Part shown: positions 52,446 to 63,266 of the stretch, piece after piece
Layout of the letters: each line of letters starts with the position of its first letter
How positions within the stretch are numbered: position 1 is the stretch's first letter
Assembly (NCBI GenBank): GCA_030272585.1
Contig: BSYQ01000001.1
Location: forward strand, 8,013,001-8,077,000
DNA from: Bryopsis sp. KO-2023
Lineage: Eukaryota; Chlorophyta; Ulvophyceae; Bryopsidales; Bryopsidaceae
Reading direction: 5' to 3'
DNA length: 64,000 nt
Translations under genes and position numbers: made by a program
The notes under the pieces: generated by a model
Database searches by the model: none
Told to the model about the DNA's origin: nothing
What the model saw: only the letters and a program-made list of their open reading frames with translations

Positions 52446-55023
52446 TCACCGACCGGCAGTTTTCGGTTGGGCATCGTACAGCCATTGCAATTTCACCATG
52501 ACCTCTTGCATGTGGATTCTCGCCAAAAAGAGCCACTCCCTGGTCAGTCTCTTTTGTTCAGCCCTGTAAACCAAGCACGACCATTGCCACCCCTCCAACT
52601 CTTCTTTTCGAACCTCTTCCATTTTCTTGATATCCTCCTCCAAGGACCCCGTCCCATCCACCCCCTCCAACTCGGCCATTTTCATTTCCAGAAGCATGAC
52701 TAAAGTCGTCACTTTCGCCATGTGAACTCCGGTTTCCTCCAGTTTGCTACCGGAGCGTCCCTTCTTCACCCCGCTTTCCACCGCTCTACGTTTTGCCTCC
52801 AGCTCCTTCGGCTCCACCACAAACGCTTCCATGATGTCCCAGATTTCGGGAGGGAAAACGTGCATGAGGCCTTTATCTTTCGGGTTGATCTTTCCTTTCA
52901 CCGCCCGGCGTTCCTCGAATTTTTGAGCGGCGCGTTTGGCTTCCTCCAAAGTTTCCCCACCCTCCAAGAAAAACTGAGGTCGCAGACCTTGCATTGCCAG
53001 AAGCTCCAACCTCATTGGAAGCAACTCTTCCCCAGAGTTCTCCACGATCGGGCAATTTATCATCAGCCTTTCGTTGGGGTTCATGTCGATGGTGAAACCG
53101 TGGGAAAACAACAGCTCTTCGTTCGACTTGTCCCCGTAATTGATGAACAGTTCTTGGTCGGCGGGGGGGAGCCTCTTGTCGACCACCAAGTCGATCATGG
53201 ATGCATCGAAATCCTTACGCTGGCCATTCGACGTTTTCTGTAACATCATTTCTGACTTAGTAGACTTCCTTGGTGGTCTCCACCTGAAAATACAGAATCT
53301 GGGTCTTTCACGATGAACGAACTCGCCGTTTGGTTTTGACCTTGGGCCAAAACTTGTTCGACACTAACAGGATTCTTCTTGCGTGGAAAATTGCCGGGGT
53401 CAAACCGATGACCGGCTACAAAAAGATCAATTGGTTCATGGGTTCGATTTTTGTTTCGAGAACTGGTGAAAATTCACCAAAGTGTGTTCTCTTAACCTTT
53501 GGTGGCTTAGTCTGTTCACCTTGCATTGGGCTCCTGGGAATGATTGCAGAAATCCAGGCCAGGAATCACACAGTTTCGTTCCCTCCCATCCCCGTTTGGT
53601 ACCGCAACAGCACGCGACCAATAAACTAACCCAGCCCAGAAAAAGTCTGCAGCAGTGGGCATCTTTGAGATTCCTGCCTGACATAACAGCAGGGTTACGG
53701 TTCATTCACAATTCTTCTCCACACATGCAACCATCATCCAAAACCAAAAAATTGCATGGGAAAAAGAGATCGACAGCATCAAAAACCTAGTCCATGAAAA
53801 CCTTTCCTTTTTTGTGTACAAAAGGGACTTTCAAAACCAAAAAAAAAGAAAAATGGTAGCTTGCTGGGTTTCAGGTGTGTATATCATCAAACCATTTTCA
53901 TTTTGTCAAAATCTTTGAAAAAATGCTTATCATATCACCAAATTGCAAGATGAATTTTTTCTGCGGTGACCGTCATGGTTTCACCTCTGAGCAAATCGTT
54001 CGGCACGGCTCCTCCAGGGATTCCCATTTCGTGTTGAGCATATTTTTCTGAACGATGGCTGCACTATGTAGTGTCGTCCCTTTCAGCTCCTTCAGGGCAA
54101 TTTCATCGTACAAGACTGGCACTTGGAACTCTTTCGGCAGCAGCTCCACCCACTCCTTCCACTGCGAATCCTCCCCCAGCAATTTCTGAAACATGATGAA
54201 CAGAATCGCCGTGGTTTCCGCATCCACTTCTCCATGTCTGACGAGGGTCTGCAGGTAGGGCCCCAGTCTGTCATCATTGCATGCCACGATTGGACAGATC
54301 GACATGCTCAGTGGGAAAGACGCCATTCGGAAAGTGGATTGCCGAAACAAAACCCAGTCGAGCGCATGGGAGAAAACGCTCCGGCTGGAATGCCTTTTCA
54401 CATCCTCAGATGTACAGAGTCCAAAGCCCCCCTCCTGCAAATCCATCAAATTAAATCCACTGGTTTAAACCAGGCCTGAATCGATGGAATTTTGGCATTT
54501 CGATCGAGCAAGAGATTTTTAGAATGGACATGTTTAGAATTGTTTAGATGTATGTGGCTACTTGAGTTGTTTTTTTCTGTTCTTTCAGTTCTTTTTTTTA
54601 TGATTGAAAAATTGGGGGTGCCCTTTTATGACAGAAACTCGCGCACTTCCGACGAACAGCTTGTACCTTGGACTCGCAAACCTCCACGGACTCGACGTCC
54701 GCCCCACGTTGACGCATCCACTCTTGGAACTCTCTCTGCCGCTTCTGGTCCGATCCGGGTTCCCTTCCTTCCGCGTCTCCAAGACGACCATCCCAACAGA
54801 ACGCACCCAAGCCCAGAGCACAGGTCGCACTCCATAGCGCCACAGCCCAGAGTTGACTCGACCCTTCCCCGCGTTCTGACTGCGCATCGATCAAAGTGCT
54901 CGCCGCGCGATACGCATCAGAACTCCGCGCGTTTAGGGTTGTCGTCCTGGGGGGTTGAAGTCCAGGGTGAGTCAGCAGCGTCGCGTTCGCTCGGCGAAAA
55001 GCGTCTCGCAGGAGCGTCGACAT
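52446..55023 (-). CDS. SET-domain protein methyltransferase (Rubisco LSMT/SETD3-like)
   Basis: Four exons, 55023-54667, 54434-53985, 53677-53520 and 53283-52446, with matching phases, give 600 residues. Residues 1-60 are Ser/Thr/Arg-rich and start like an organelle presequence (MSTLLRDAFRRANATLL), with a possible membrane segment (WAVALWSATCALGLGAF) near 65-80. The split SET domain follows: EGGFGLCTSEDV, the long insert helices, then FWAGLVYWSRAV, the cofactor-site signature GLDFCNHSQEPNA, and ELFINYGDKSNEELLFSHGF. The helical C-terminal third corresponds to the substrate-binding domain of the Rubisco large-subunit methyltransferase class. It should methylate lysine or histidine on a protein; the substrate is not known. 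Divergent from the MICU gene across 300 bp. Confidence 0.88.
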
Positions 55024-55323
55024 CGTGGCGCGACAGCGTAGCAGTCACGGATTTTTGGCGACCAAAGAGGAACGACGGAGCGTGATAACGGTGCTGAATC
55101 CATCGCGAACCCAACAACTACAATTCCACAGATCACGGACAGATTTTGGATTGGTTCAAATCGAGCCCAAAAGACGTCAAGATGTCCCCTCACACGACGT
55201 TGAAAAATGTCCATCTTCTCATTTGGACTCGTTGATTTTCTGGCACTCCCCACCCCCCTTCCGTCCCACAGCGAAGGCTGACGTTTTGCGCATTTTTTTT
55301 TTCTTTTCTCACCACCCCTCAAC
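55024..55323. promoter_or_regulatory. Bidirectional promoter, SET gene (-) / MICU gene (+)
   Basis: 300 bp between two divergent start codons; GC-rich near the SET side, with a T run just before the MICU ATG. Shared control is inferred from layout only. Confidence 0.45.
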
Positions 55324-57927
55324 ATGCTCCGCTTCACGTCCCGCGCGATCGAAAGGGCTATAAGAGGACGCCCGACTTTGACAGCCACGGACGCAGCCGC
55401 CAACCTCTCATTAGTTAGGTTCGCGTCCGCCATCGGATGTCAATATCACCATGGCCACGGAGGAGAAGACCCCAGGAGTTACTCCGTAGCCGTTGGTTTG
55501 TTTGGGATGCTGGGACTGGCCTACGCGTCGCGCAGGGAGGGTTTCGCGGATGGAATCGTTGGACATGACACCGCGCAGGCGGATGACGACAACGTCACGG
55601 AAAGCAAGAGTTTTCATTTGTTAGATCTGGAGACGCGCAAGCGGACATTTTTCAAGTACGAGAAGCGCATCAGGACGCTGAGCACCCCTGAGAAGATATT
55701 CGAGTATTTCTCCTCGATCGAAGTGGAAGGCACCAAGAGCATGTCGCAACTCGATCTCCTGTCGGCCTTGGTGGCGGTGTACCCTCCTGAAGGGTCGACG
55801 ATCGAGCGCGCTGGTGCTCTTTTGGGTAGGTTAACGTCGCTTAGCTCGACGTCTTTTCCGCGCCTCTCGACGCTTCTGTCCGGCGTTGACTCATCGCTAG
55901 ACTACAATCACGGGAATTTCCTCTTGACGGCAGGCCAAGTCTGTGCGATAGAGTCATTCAATAAAAGAACGTCCAAAACGAGCAGGAAGCGGAGTGAATA
56001 TGAGTCAGAGGATGAGTCATGCATCTGTACAAACAAGGAAAAAAAACCCAGTCAAGGATGATTTTCTGTTTGCTGTGGAATGTGTTGACCAGGGGAAAGA
56101 ATCCCAACCAGACAGACCGAAGTCGGGGACCTGATGGCATTCATAGACATGGATGGAGACAACAACATTTCGTATGCGGAGTACATGCTGGTCATGACCC
56201 TGATGAGCATCCCTTTGCAAGATGCAGAATTGATTTTCGACATCGTGGATGTCGATGACAATGGGGTGGTAGACTATGATGAGTTCATGACCATCATCGA
56301 CCAAATCCAGAGTCAGACGCCCCAAGCCAAGAAAAATCGTGGAGGGATGAGGACTGGGTTGAATGTCGGAGATTTGTGAGTGTAGATTCAGGATGCCTCC
56401 CCCCCCCCAAGAAACACACACACACATAAAAATAAGTAATTGTTACATTTCTTTTTTTACTGTTTTTTTCCCTGTCTGGGGCTGTTGCATTTTCATTTTC
56501 TTTTTCTATTGCATTTTCATTCGGTGTGCGTGAAGGAACATGGGGGGCATGTCTGACTGGTTTTGGTTTGATATTAGACTTGATATTTCACCGTTCAGCT
56601 GATTTTATCCTGATGGTTTAGAGGTGTTTCTGATATTCAATTGTAGGTCATCTTGATCGAATCAGTGAGTGTTTATTGAACCGGTGAAGTGTGATTTCTA
56701 GGACAAAGCCGGTGGGGATTTTGGCCAGATTCTTCGGAGACAATGGCAAGAAAAAGCTGTCGCTGGCCGAGTTCAAGTCTTTTTTGAGAGATCTGCACGA
56801 AAAGATGATCATGTTGGAGTTTGCGCATTACGATTATCAGAGCAATGGAGAGGTCTGTGGGTGGGATTTCGCAAGGAGCATCTGCTGCTCTGCGGACATT
56901 AAAAAAGTGGATGCATATCTCAACAAGGCAAGCGGACGAGCAAAAATCGGGGGAAAAAAAAAAAGAAAAAAAACCGTCGAAAATACGTATTGTTTTCATC
57001 GATAGATAGGCACACACCATCCATGCACATGCACTTCAAAAAGGTGGGTGATTGTCTTTTTGGGCGCGTCGCACAAGGAGGGGAATTTTTGACTTCGTTG
57101 TGCAGGTTTCGGAAATGGATCCAACCCTGGGAAACCACCAGTTCACGTTGAAAGACTTTCAAGATTTCCACTCTCTGATCAGTCGGCTGCAAGCGCTGTC
57201 CACCGCCCTGAGGTCAGCCGAACAAGGTTCTTGCCCATGGATGACTAATATTTATACCTATAATAATAACATAATAATATTTATATTTATATATTTTTTT
57301 TCTTCTTGCAGCGTTTTTATATGTCTCAAATCAACATTCCAGGCATTCATTCATTCATTTAATCACTTCCCAAGCCTGCAGTCGAAGTAGATCCAGCAAC
57401 ACGATGCGGATGCTCGATTTTTGAATGTTTTGGCTGTCATTCCAGGTTTTTTTCTTCGACCCAGGGGTACGTCGGCCGTAAGGAATTCAAGACTGTGGTG
57501 CGAAAGGTGGCGGGCTGCGATTTATCCGATGTGTTGGTGAATATCGTGTTTTATATGTTTGGAGAATCAGAGGGTAAGCTCAACTGCAATGCATTCGTGG
57601 ACACCTTCTCCAGACGCCGCACTGCTCAATTTCTGGAGGTGGGGTCGAAACTGAATTTCCTCTTCGATTTTCCCTGTTGATTTTCCCCTTCTTTTTTTCA
57701 CTTTTTTGTTTTCATTCCATTGCAGAAAACACGAAATAGAGATGACTACTTAAAGCTGTTTTTCAGCTTTATTTATATTATTTATATTTTTTTTCATTTT
57801 TTCATTTTATTTTATTTTATTTTTATATATTTTTTTATTTTGTTTATTTTTGAATTTGTGGGTGCAGCGTTCCGGTGGGCCCATGAAGAAGTCCCTCATC
57901 CAGTGCCTTCATAACTGTTTGGCATAG
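55324..57927 (+). CDS. MICU-like: MICU-type EF-hand regulator of mitochondrial calcium uptake
   Basis: Six exons, 55324-55938, 56116-56375, 56702-56927, 57106-57212, 57446-57638 and 57868-57927, give 486 residues, the usual MICU length. An N-terminal Arg-rich, acid-free leader (MLRFTSRAIERAIRGR) fits mitochondrial import, and a hydrophobic stretch (VAVGLFGMLGLAYA) follows. Family motif FFKYEKRIRTLSTPEKIFEYF. Two complete adjacent EF-hands: DMDGDNNISYAE (~216-227) and DVDDNGVVDYDE (~250-261). Later LARFFGDNGKKKLSLAEF ... MLEFAHYD matches the central MICU lobe. MICU proteins gate the calcium uniporter from the intermembrane space. The exon 1 donor (after 55938) is weak, and residues ~165-205 fit the family poorly, so an extra intron is possible. 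Intron 3 uses a GC donor (AAG/GCAAGC). Confidence 0.87.
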
Positions 57928-58650
57928 AGAGAGAAAAAGAAAGAGGCATTCCAATGGGGCAATGTAGAGTAAAAGTAACGCACATGTGTACAGTATCTCA
58001 TACAAAGCCTGGGGATATTGATTGATATATCTTTATATTCTTGATTCCGTCATGCTGTCAGCATGGCAGATCTACCATTTTTTTTTTTTGTTAAAAGTCA
58101 CAGTCCATTTGTGTGAGACTGGAGTTGTAAGCTAGCCATTCAAAGAACACGAACTGGCCACACTGATAAGTGCATGTACCCGTACGTTTCTTTCGTTTTA
58201 GAATCCTGAATGCGACCCTGTTCATCCGGAGAGTAAAATAACACATAGTGGTTTTTGGAATATGGAAACACGACAGGGGAGCAGATAGCTCTATTTTGAT
58301 GGCATTTTTATTTTTGCAAACGGGAGAATCGCCTTTCCTGTTGAAAGATTTTGGGTTTCTGGAAAGGGTAGCTTGTGGTGGTGGTGATTTGTGGTGTTTT
58401 TTGGAGCAACATTTGATTTTGAAAAAAGACTTACACAGTTCCAGAGTATGTGAAAACGAAACAAATTGAACGAAACGAATCAAAACGGAACCCCAAATCC
58501 CATCACAAACGTGCCAACAAATAGAACCAGAGATAAGACGTCGTCAGCGCCTTCGGCCTGGACTCCAAAACTCCCCACAGAAAAGAAAAAAAGAATTCGA
58601 GGGAAAACGATCAATACAAGAACGGCATACTTGACAGCTTTGCTGTGTTT
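57928..58650. other. Convergent 3' region
   Basis: About 720 bp between the MICU stop (+) and the phosphatase stop (-). No supported coding piece on either strand; should hold both 3' UTRs. Confidence 0.45.
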
Positions 58651-61300
58651 TCATTTGGAAACACCAGCTTTGTCCTTGACCGATAAGAACTCGGCCAGAG
58701 ATGGAACGTAGTAATCTGGATGGATCTTGTTTTCGTCGCTCAACAGAGTCTTTTCAGTGGTTACACCTGTGCAAGCATTCCGAACAAATCAAATTTTAAG
58801 AAATCCACCTCACCTGGGTCTCGGGGCACAGATTACAAAATTATACATTATACATTAATTTATTTGTATTTATTTTCATATTTTTTTTATTATTTATTGC
58901 GTTTAGACAATTGTACACAACGAGTTAGCCGCTTTCAAAGGTCAAATCATGAACATTTCCTGAAAACAAATCCAGGACCCAAACGACACTACGATTGGGG
59001 GGGGGGGGAATGAGAATAGTGTAAAAAAACGGAAGGGGAAAAATTGGGGGGATGAATGGATGATCGACTACTCACCAGAGAGCACCAAGCAGGTGGCAAG
59101 ACCACCGTTTCGTCCGAAAAGAATGTCGGTGTCGAGTCTGTCGCCCACCATGCAAATCTCACTCTTTTCCAGACCGAAGCTTGATGCGATGTTGTCCAGC
59201 ATAAAACTGGCGGGCTTTCCAACCACCACAGGTTCCCTTTGGCAAGAACCCCTACAGCAGAAAAAGACAATCACTGATGCCATTAGAAACACCCCTGCAT
59301 CCATTGTTCGTTCATCGCTGTTGTCATTTCGCTTCCTAAAGATCAGAAAAGGACCCCAACACGGTAGATATATCGAAATATATCATTTCACAAACTGAAA
59401 GTTTGATGGGCGTCGTTCTAAATATAGAATGGCCTCCACTGATTGATTTCGTTAATCCTGTCGGAAGGTTGCTGTGCTGTTTGTTCTAAATAACACATAC
59501 TTGAGCGCTCCAACCATGGTCCCACCACCAGCCCACTCCTGAACATCGGTGAGATGAGTCACAGCATCCGTGTTTGTCGCCACAAACAAGCATCCCGGGT
59601 TTTCCCTGATGCACAAGGTTGCATACTGCAACTTGTAGTAATTGATGTTTCTGTCGAACCCAACCACCACCGCACCCACCTGAATAGCGAAAATTGATCT
59701 CAAATAAATAAATAAATTGATGTCATGCTCTCACCCACCAACACATGTTTGACACTTGCTAAAAAAACTCACCAAAAAATATTTAATTTGCTTAGATATT
59801 AAAGAAGAAATGCACAAAAGTCAACAGGGAAAACCAGGGCAAAGCTTACATCAGCATCATGTGGCATTTTGACACCCTCTCCCAATACAATTTGCTTATC
59901 CTTGTCTTCGGGGCCACCGGTGTGTGTGAATCCCTTCAAATCCAGCTCCTCTTGGATTCCAATTTCTCCAACAACATACACCTGTTGGAAAAAACACATG
60001 TCTGTTTTCAAACACAAGCAAGCATCTTTTCCACAGAATGCTGTGCAATGGACCTCAAGAAGATATGACCCGCTTGTCACGATTTTCAAGAGATTTCAAT
60101 TTCGAAAGGGACGAAGGGCAGTTTGAAATGGAGCGTTTTGAGTGTCGATCTGTGTCCGCAGAGAAATAGCATTTTATCTCGTCAAAAGATGGCAAAATGG
60201 ACCTCCACCTTCTTGTTCTTGTCAAAATCGATGGATTCAAGGTAAGCAGCTGCAGCATACGAGGATGAGTAAATCTCCTCCTGGAATCGGCGACACAGCA
60301 TCGTTCAGAAATCCTTCAGCAGCTTCCTTCCCCCCCCCCTTTCAAACTTGGTGCTCCTCCTCCAAGGGAAGAACGATACATGCATGCAACATTCTTACCG
60401 GAGTGATGCTGAGGCCCAGGCTGGTGAATTTTTTGACATATCCTGCCCTGGACTTGGTGGAATTGTTGGTCACGAAAACCAATCTCTTGCCCTGCAAGCA
60501 TCACCGAAAAAGATTCATTTTTGACCTGCCATTTCGAGCCATCCATTTTCGAGGACCAGCATCCATTCATCCATTCACTCTCATATTTCCCCCCAAACAA
60601 ATCTTTAGTTCAGTTATTGGATTTGGTGTGAGGAACTTACCATTGCTCTGAGGAGATCCAGGGTCTCAGGAATGCCATCGATCAATTTGTCACCCCTCCA
60701 AATCACACCTGCAACCAACACCCAAAGTTCTCTAATTTCAGAGAACAAAAAAAAAAGAGATGAACAGAAACCACATCATTTACCTTTCAGCAACAACAAA
60801 GTTCAAAATCTGATCAGCCGTTCTGCAGTCATGCTTCAGATTACGATTCCAATGTACATGTTTTTCAATTGGGGTCGATTGAGCTCTGGATGCACCGAAC
60901 TGACCGTCGCAGTCGAAAATGAACGCTTGAACCTTGTCCAACAAGCTGACGATATCGTCAGGAGAGGCCTTCACAGCTGTTACAAACACGCCCCCATCCG
61001 TCAGCCAACGATACCCACCCTACGACTTTCAACACCCGTCATAAAACAGGCACAAGCGCTCAACACAACACCCTCTCCACATCAGCTGCTTTGGTACGCG
61101 ACCCACTTACGTGTCGCGGAGCCGTTGGTCCCATTGCCGCTCGACATGGTCGCTGAGACGCGCGCGGAGCGTTTCTGCTGTCTGGGTGCTTGGAGAGGAA
61201 GGACAGTGGTGCGAGACGAGAATTTGACGACGGGGGATCTGTGGACAGAGCGTTGAGACCTACTGACGCAGTTCAACGATCGAGACAAGTTAGCCTGCAT
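58651..61300 (-). CDS. PGLP1-like: Phosphoglycolate phosphatase, plastid
   Basis: Dephosphorylates 2-phosphoglycolate made by Rubisco oxygenation, the first step of photorespiration, in the chloroplast. Nine exons in full phase agreement: 61300-61111, 60976-60905, 60708-60641, 60491-60399, 60280-60209, 59981-59850, 59679-59501, 59251-59076, 58766-58651; 365 residues. The first ~55 residues ([18 protein letters not shown] ..., RSARVSA) are a typical transit peptide. HAD motifs: FDCDGVIWRG with the nucleophile Asp, [11 protein letters not shown], the Lys in VVVGKPA and [11 protein letters not shown]. Also [13 protein letters not shown] and [10 protein letters not shown], typical of plant and algal PGLP1. 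The frame stays open upstream to an ATG at 61393, but 61300 gives the best leader. Activity is assured by context only in the sense that atpG in the same window also points to a plastid. Confidence 0.95.
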
Positions 61301-61814
61301 GTTGGCAAGGTCGTCACAGGAAACGCAGAAAGAAAGGCCCAGGGGTTGGGTGAAGGGTGGGCAATTGGCTGGATGGGTCATCGTGTCTGACATAGCGCTG
61401 ACTCACGATCATGTCCCAAGTGATTTGGTGGGCATCTTCGAGTTCTGTCTTTGTTTGTGCACCAAGGCGTTTTTTTTTCCGAATTCAGGAAGCTTTTTGC
61501 TGGTTTGCAACTGATGTATGAATCGCCATTGGCGTTGCAAAGATGATGGACTTGGAGGGGGTCAATTTTCAGAACTGTCCTTGATGCTGGTGGCTTTCTC
61601 AAAAACAAAACAAGGAATGCGCAGCCAACCTTAACCCCCTTCTTGTTCTGCCTATTTTGCAGGGAAAAAAATCATGTGAAAGCTGTAAATGATTGGGTCG
61701 TTTACAACAAAGCAGCCACCATGTTTTTGGCATCAAAACTTACAATGTTTGGTGTACAAGAAGCATCATATGATATTTTATCTATTGAACAACAAGGAGT
61801 CTACCCGTAAACAT
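61301..61814. other. Intergenic: phosphatase promoter and 3' end of the small gene
   Basis: Same-strand gap of about 510 bp with no supported coding sequence. The left part should contain the phosphatase promoter. Confidence 0.4.
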
Positions 61815-62686
61815 CTAGCTCTTCAAAATCGGATTCCCTTCTTTGTCCAGTGGCCAAGGATTTCCCTTCACATCCACCTGAAAAAAAACGAAGCATTTTA
61901 GCAGAGTTGACAGAATAAACTTTTTTCTTTTCTTTCGCTAGTTTAATGCTTTCTGGGGGCCTTGGAGCACCCCTCTGCAATTGGCGCATCCCGATTTCAG
62001 CACGTAAATATGTCGGCATGGAGGGTTGGCTTATTTTGGAGGCATGAATTTGCTATGTCACACTGTGCTTCTGTTCTTACTGGCGCTTCCAGTTTCCTGA
62101 GCTGCGGAGTCGACCACGGGAATTCTTTCACCATCGCCCACTCCACAGGTCTACCAAAGTTTTTCTGAACCATTGCGGGAAGCACCGTCAGTAGCCTCAA
62201 TTGTACCCGTTTAACTCAAAGCCAAATAAGGGTGGGCTCCGTCACCTTGAAATTTTCCGTGAAAGTGCGTTGAGCATCTTTGAACTCGGGCGTCGAAAAA
62301 CTTAGCCGAGGGTCTTCGTTTTTCCTCATGTCCTCCAACTGTTCATAAATACCAAACACTTAGGCAGTGCTCAACTTTCAAGCTGTTCCTAAAAATCAAT
62401 CTGTTTTCAAACTGGTGGGCTTTCGAAACACAAAAGGAGCCTTCCACCGTTACCTTTTTCAAATGTGTTTTCATTTCCTTAAGCAGCTCCTGGTGCTCCT
62501 TGTTGTCTGGGTCGGACCTCTTCTCAAAGTCGGCCTGGATGGCGGCATGGTGGGCACTTCAATGAAATTTTACGCTTCGACCACCACCTCTCATAACTCC
62601 CTTCTGCCTCCGTTAACACTTCAACACGACAGCCCTACCAGTCTCTCTGAGGTTTCTTGGGCCTGCGCCCCCACATATGTCGACAT
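61815..62686 (-). CDS. Small 122-residue protein of unknown function, five exons
   Basis: Five short exons, all phase 0 with GT-AG borders: 62686-62639, 62534-62454, 62338-62246, 62164-62081 and 61877-61815. The 122-residue product is highly charged. The first half is helical (ADFEKRSDPDNKEHQELLKEMK, LEDMRKNEDPRLSF); the second half is Trp/Pro-rich (FGRPVEWAMVKEFPWSTPQLRKL, then GNPWPLDKEGNPILKS). No signal peptide, membrane segment or cysteine. I do not recognise a family. The consistent phase and protein-like composition make it more than chance. A small accessory subunit of a larger complex would fit the look, but that is a guess. Divergent from the WAP-domain gene. Confidence 0.6.
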
Positions 62687-63266
62687 TCTAGCGCGTTCTC
62701 GAGAGAATCGGGATCGTGACTGCTTGAATTCTGGTTGACCTCTTCTGTTTGAAACTTGTTTGAAACTTGTTTTGCTTGTTTTTTGCGAAAAGTGTGAAGG
62801 ATACGTGGATGGATATTTCAACATGAGTTTAGATGTGGAAATCGGTCGATTGGTGATCATTGTGCGCGAATATTCTTCGAATGGTCGAGAGAAATTGGTG
62901 TTGAACACTTTTTCGAGCCATTCTCGTTTCGGATCCGTCGCGCACGCGCACAACCTTCGATCAAGGCACCTTGTTGTGTTGTTTGTTTCAAAGGTGTGCA
63001 GTCGGGCTGCAGCACAATGGCCACACGAGGCGGCGCCAATCCGCGCCGCAGCAGCACCATTGGAACAGGGGGAGGATGTCTGAAATAATATCGATACACT
63101 GTCACGTCTTGGGGAAGCCGGTCCCATCCAGAGGCCGCTCAAGCAGCGGCCCACCCCTCCTGAAAAGCGGTCTGCTGCGCCCAGTGCCCAATCCACGCCA
63201 GGTTCTTACAAATTTCAGGGTGTTGCTGGTCACCGCTGGCCTCTGCCAACAGAATACCCCTGCAGG
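62687..63266. other. Intergenic, divergent promoters
   Basis: About 580 bp between the small unknown gene (-) and the WAP-domain gene (+). Open frames here on both strands have no family likeness. Should contain both promoters. Confidence 0.4.

Noticed and set aside
62621..63196. 191-codon minus-strand open frame
   Set aside because: No family likeness; only its last part, from the ATG at 62686, makes a supported exon of the small 122-residue protein.
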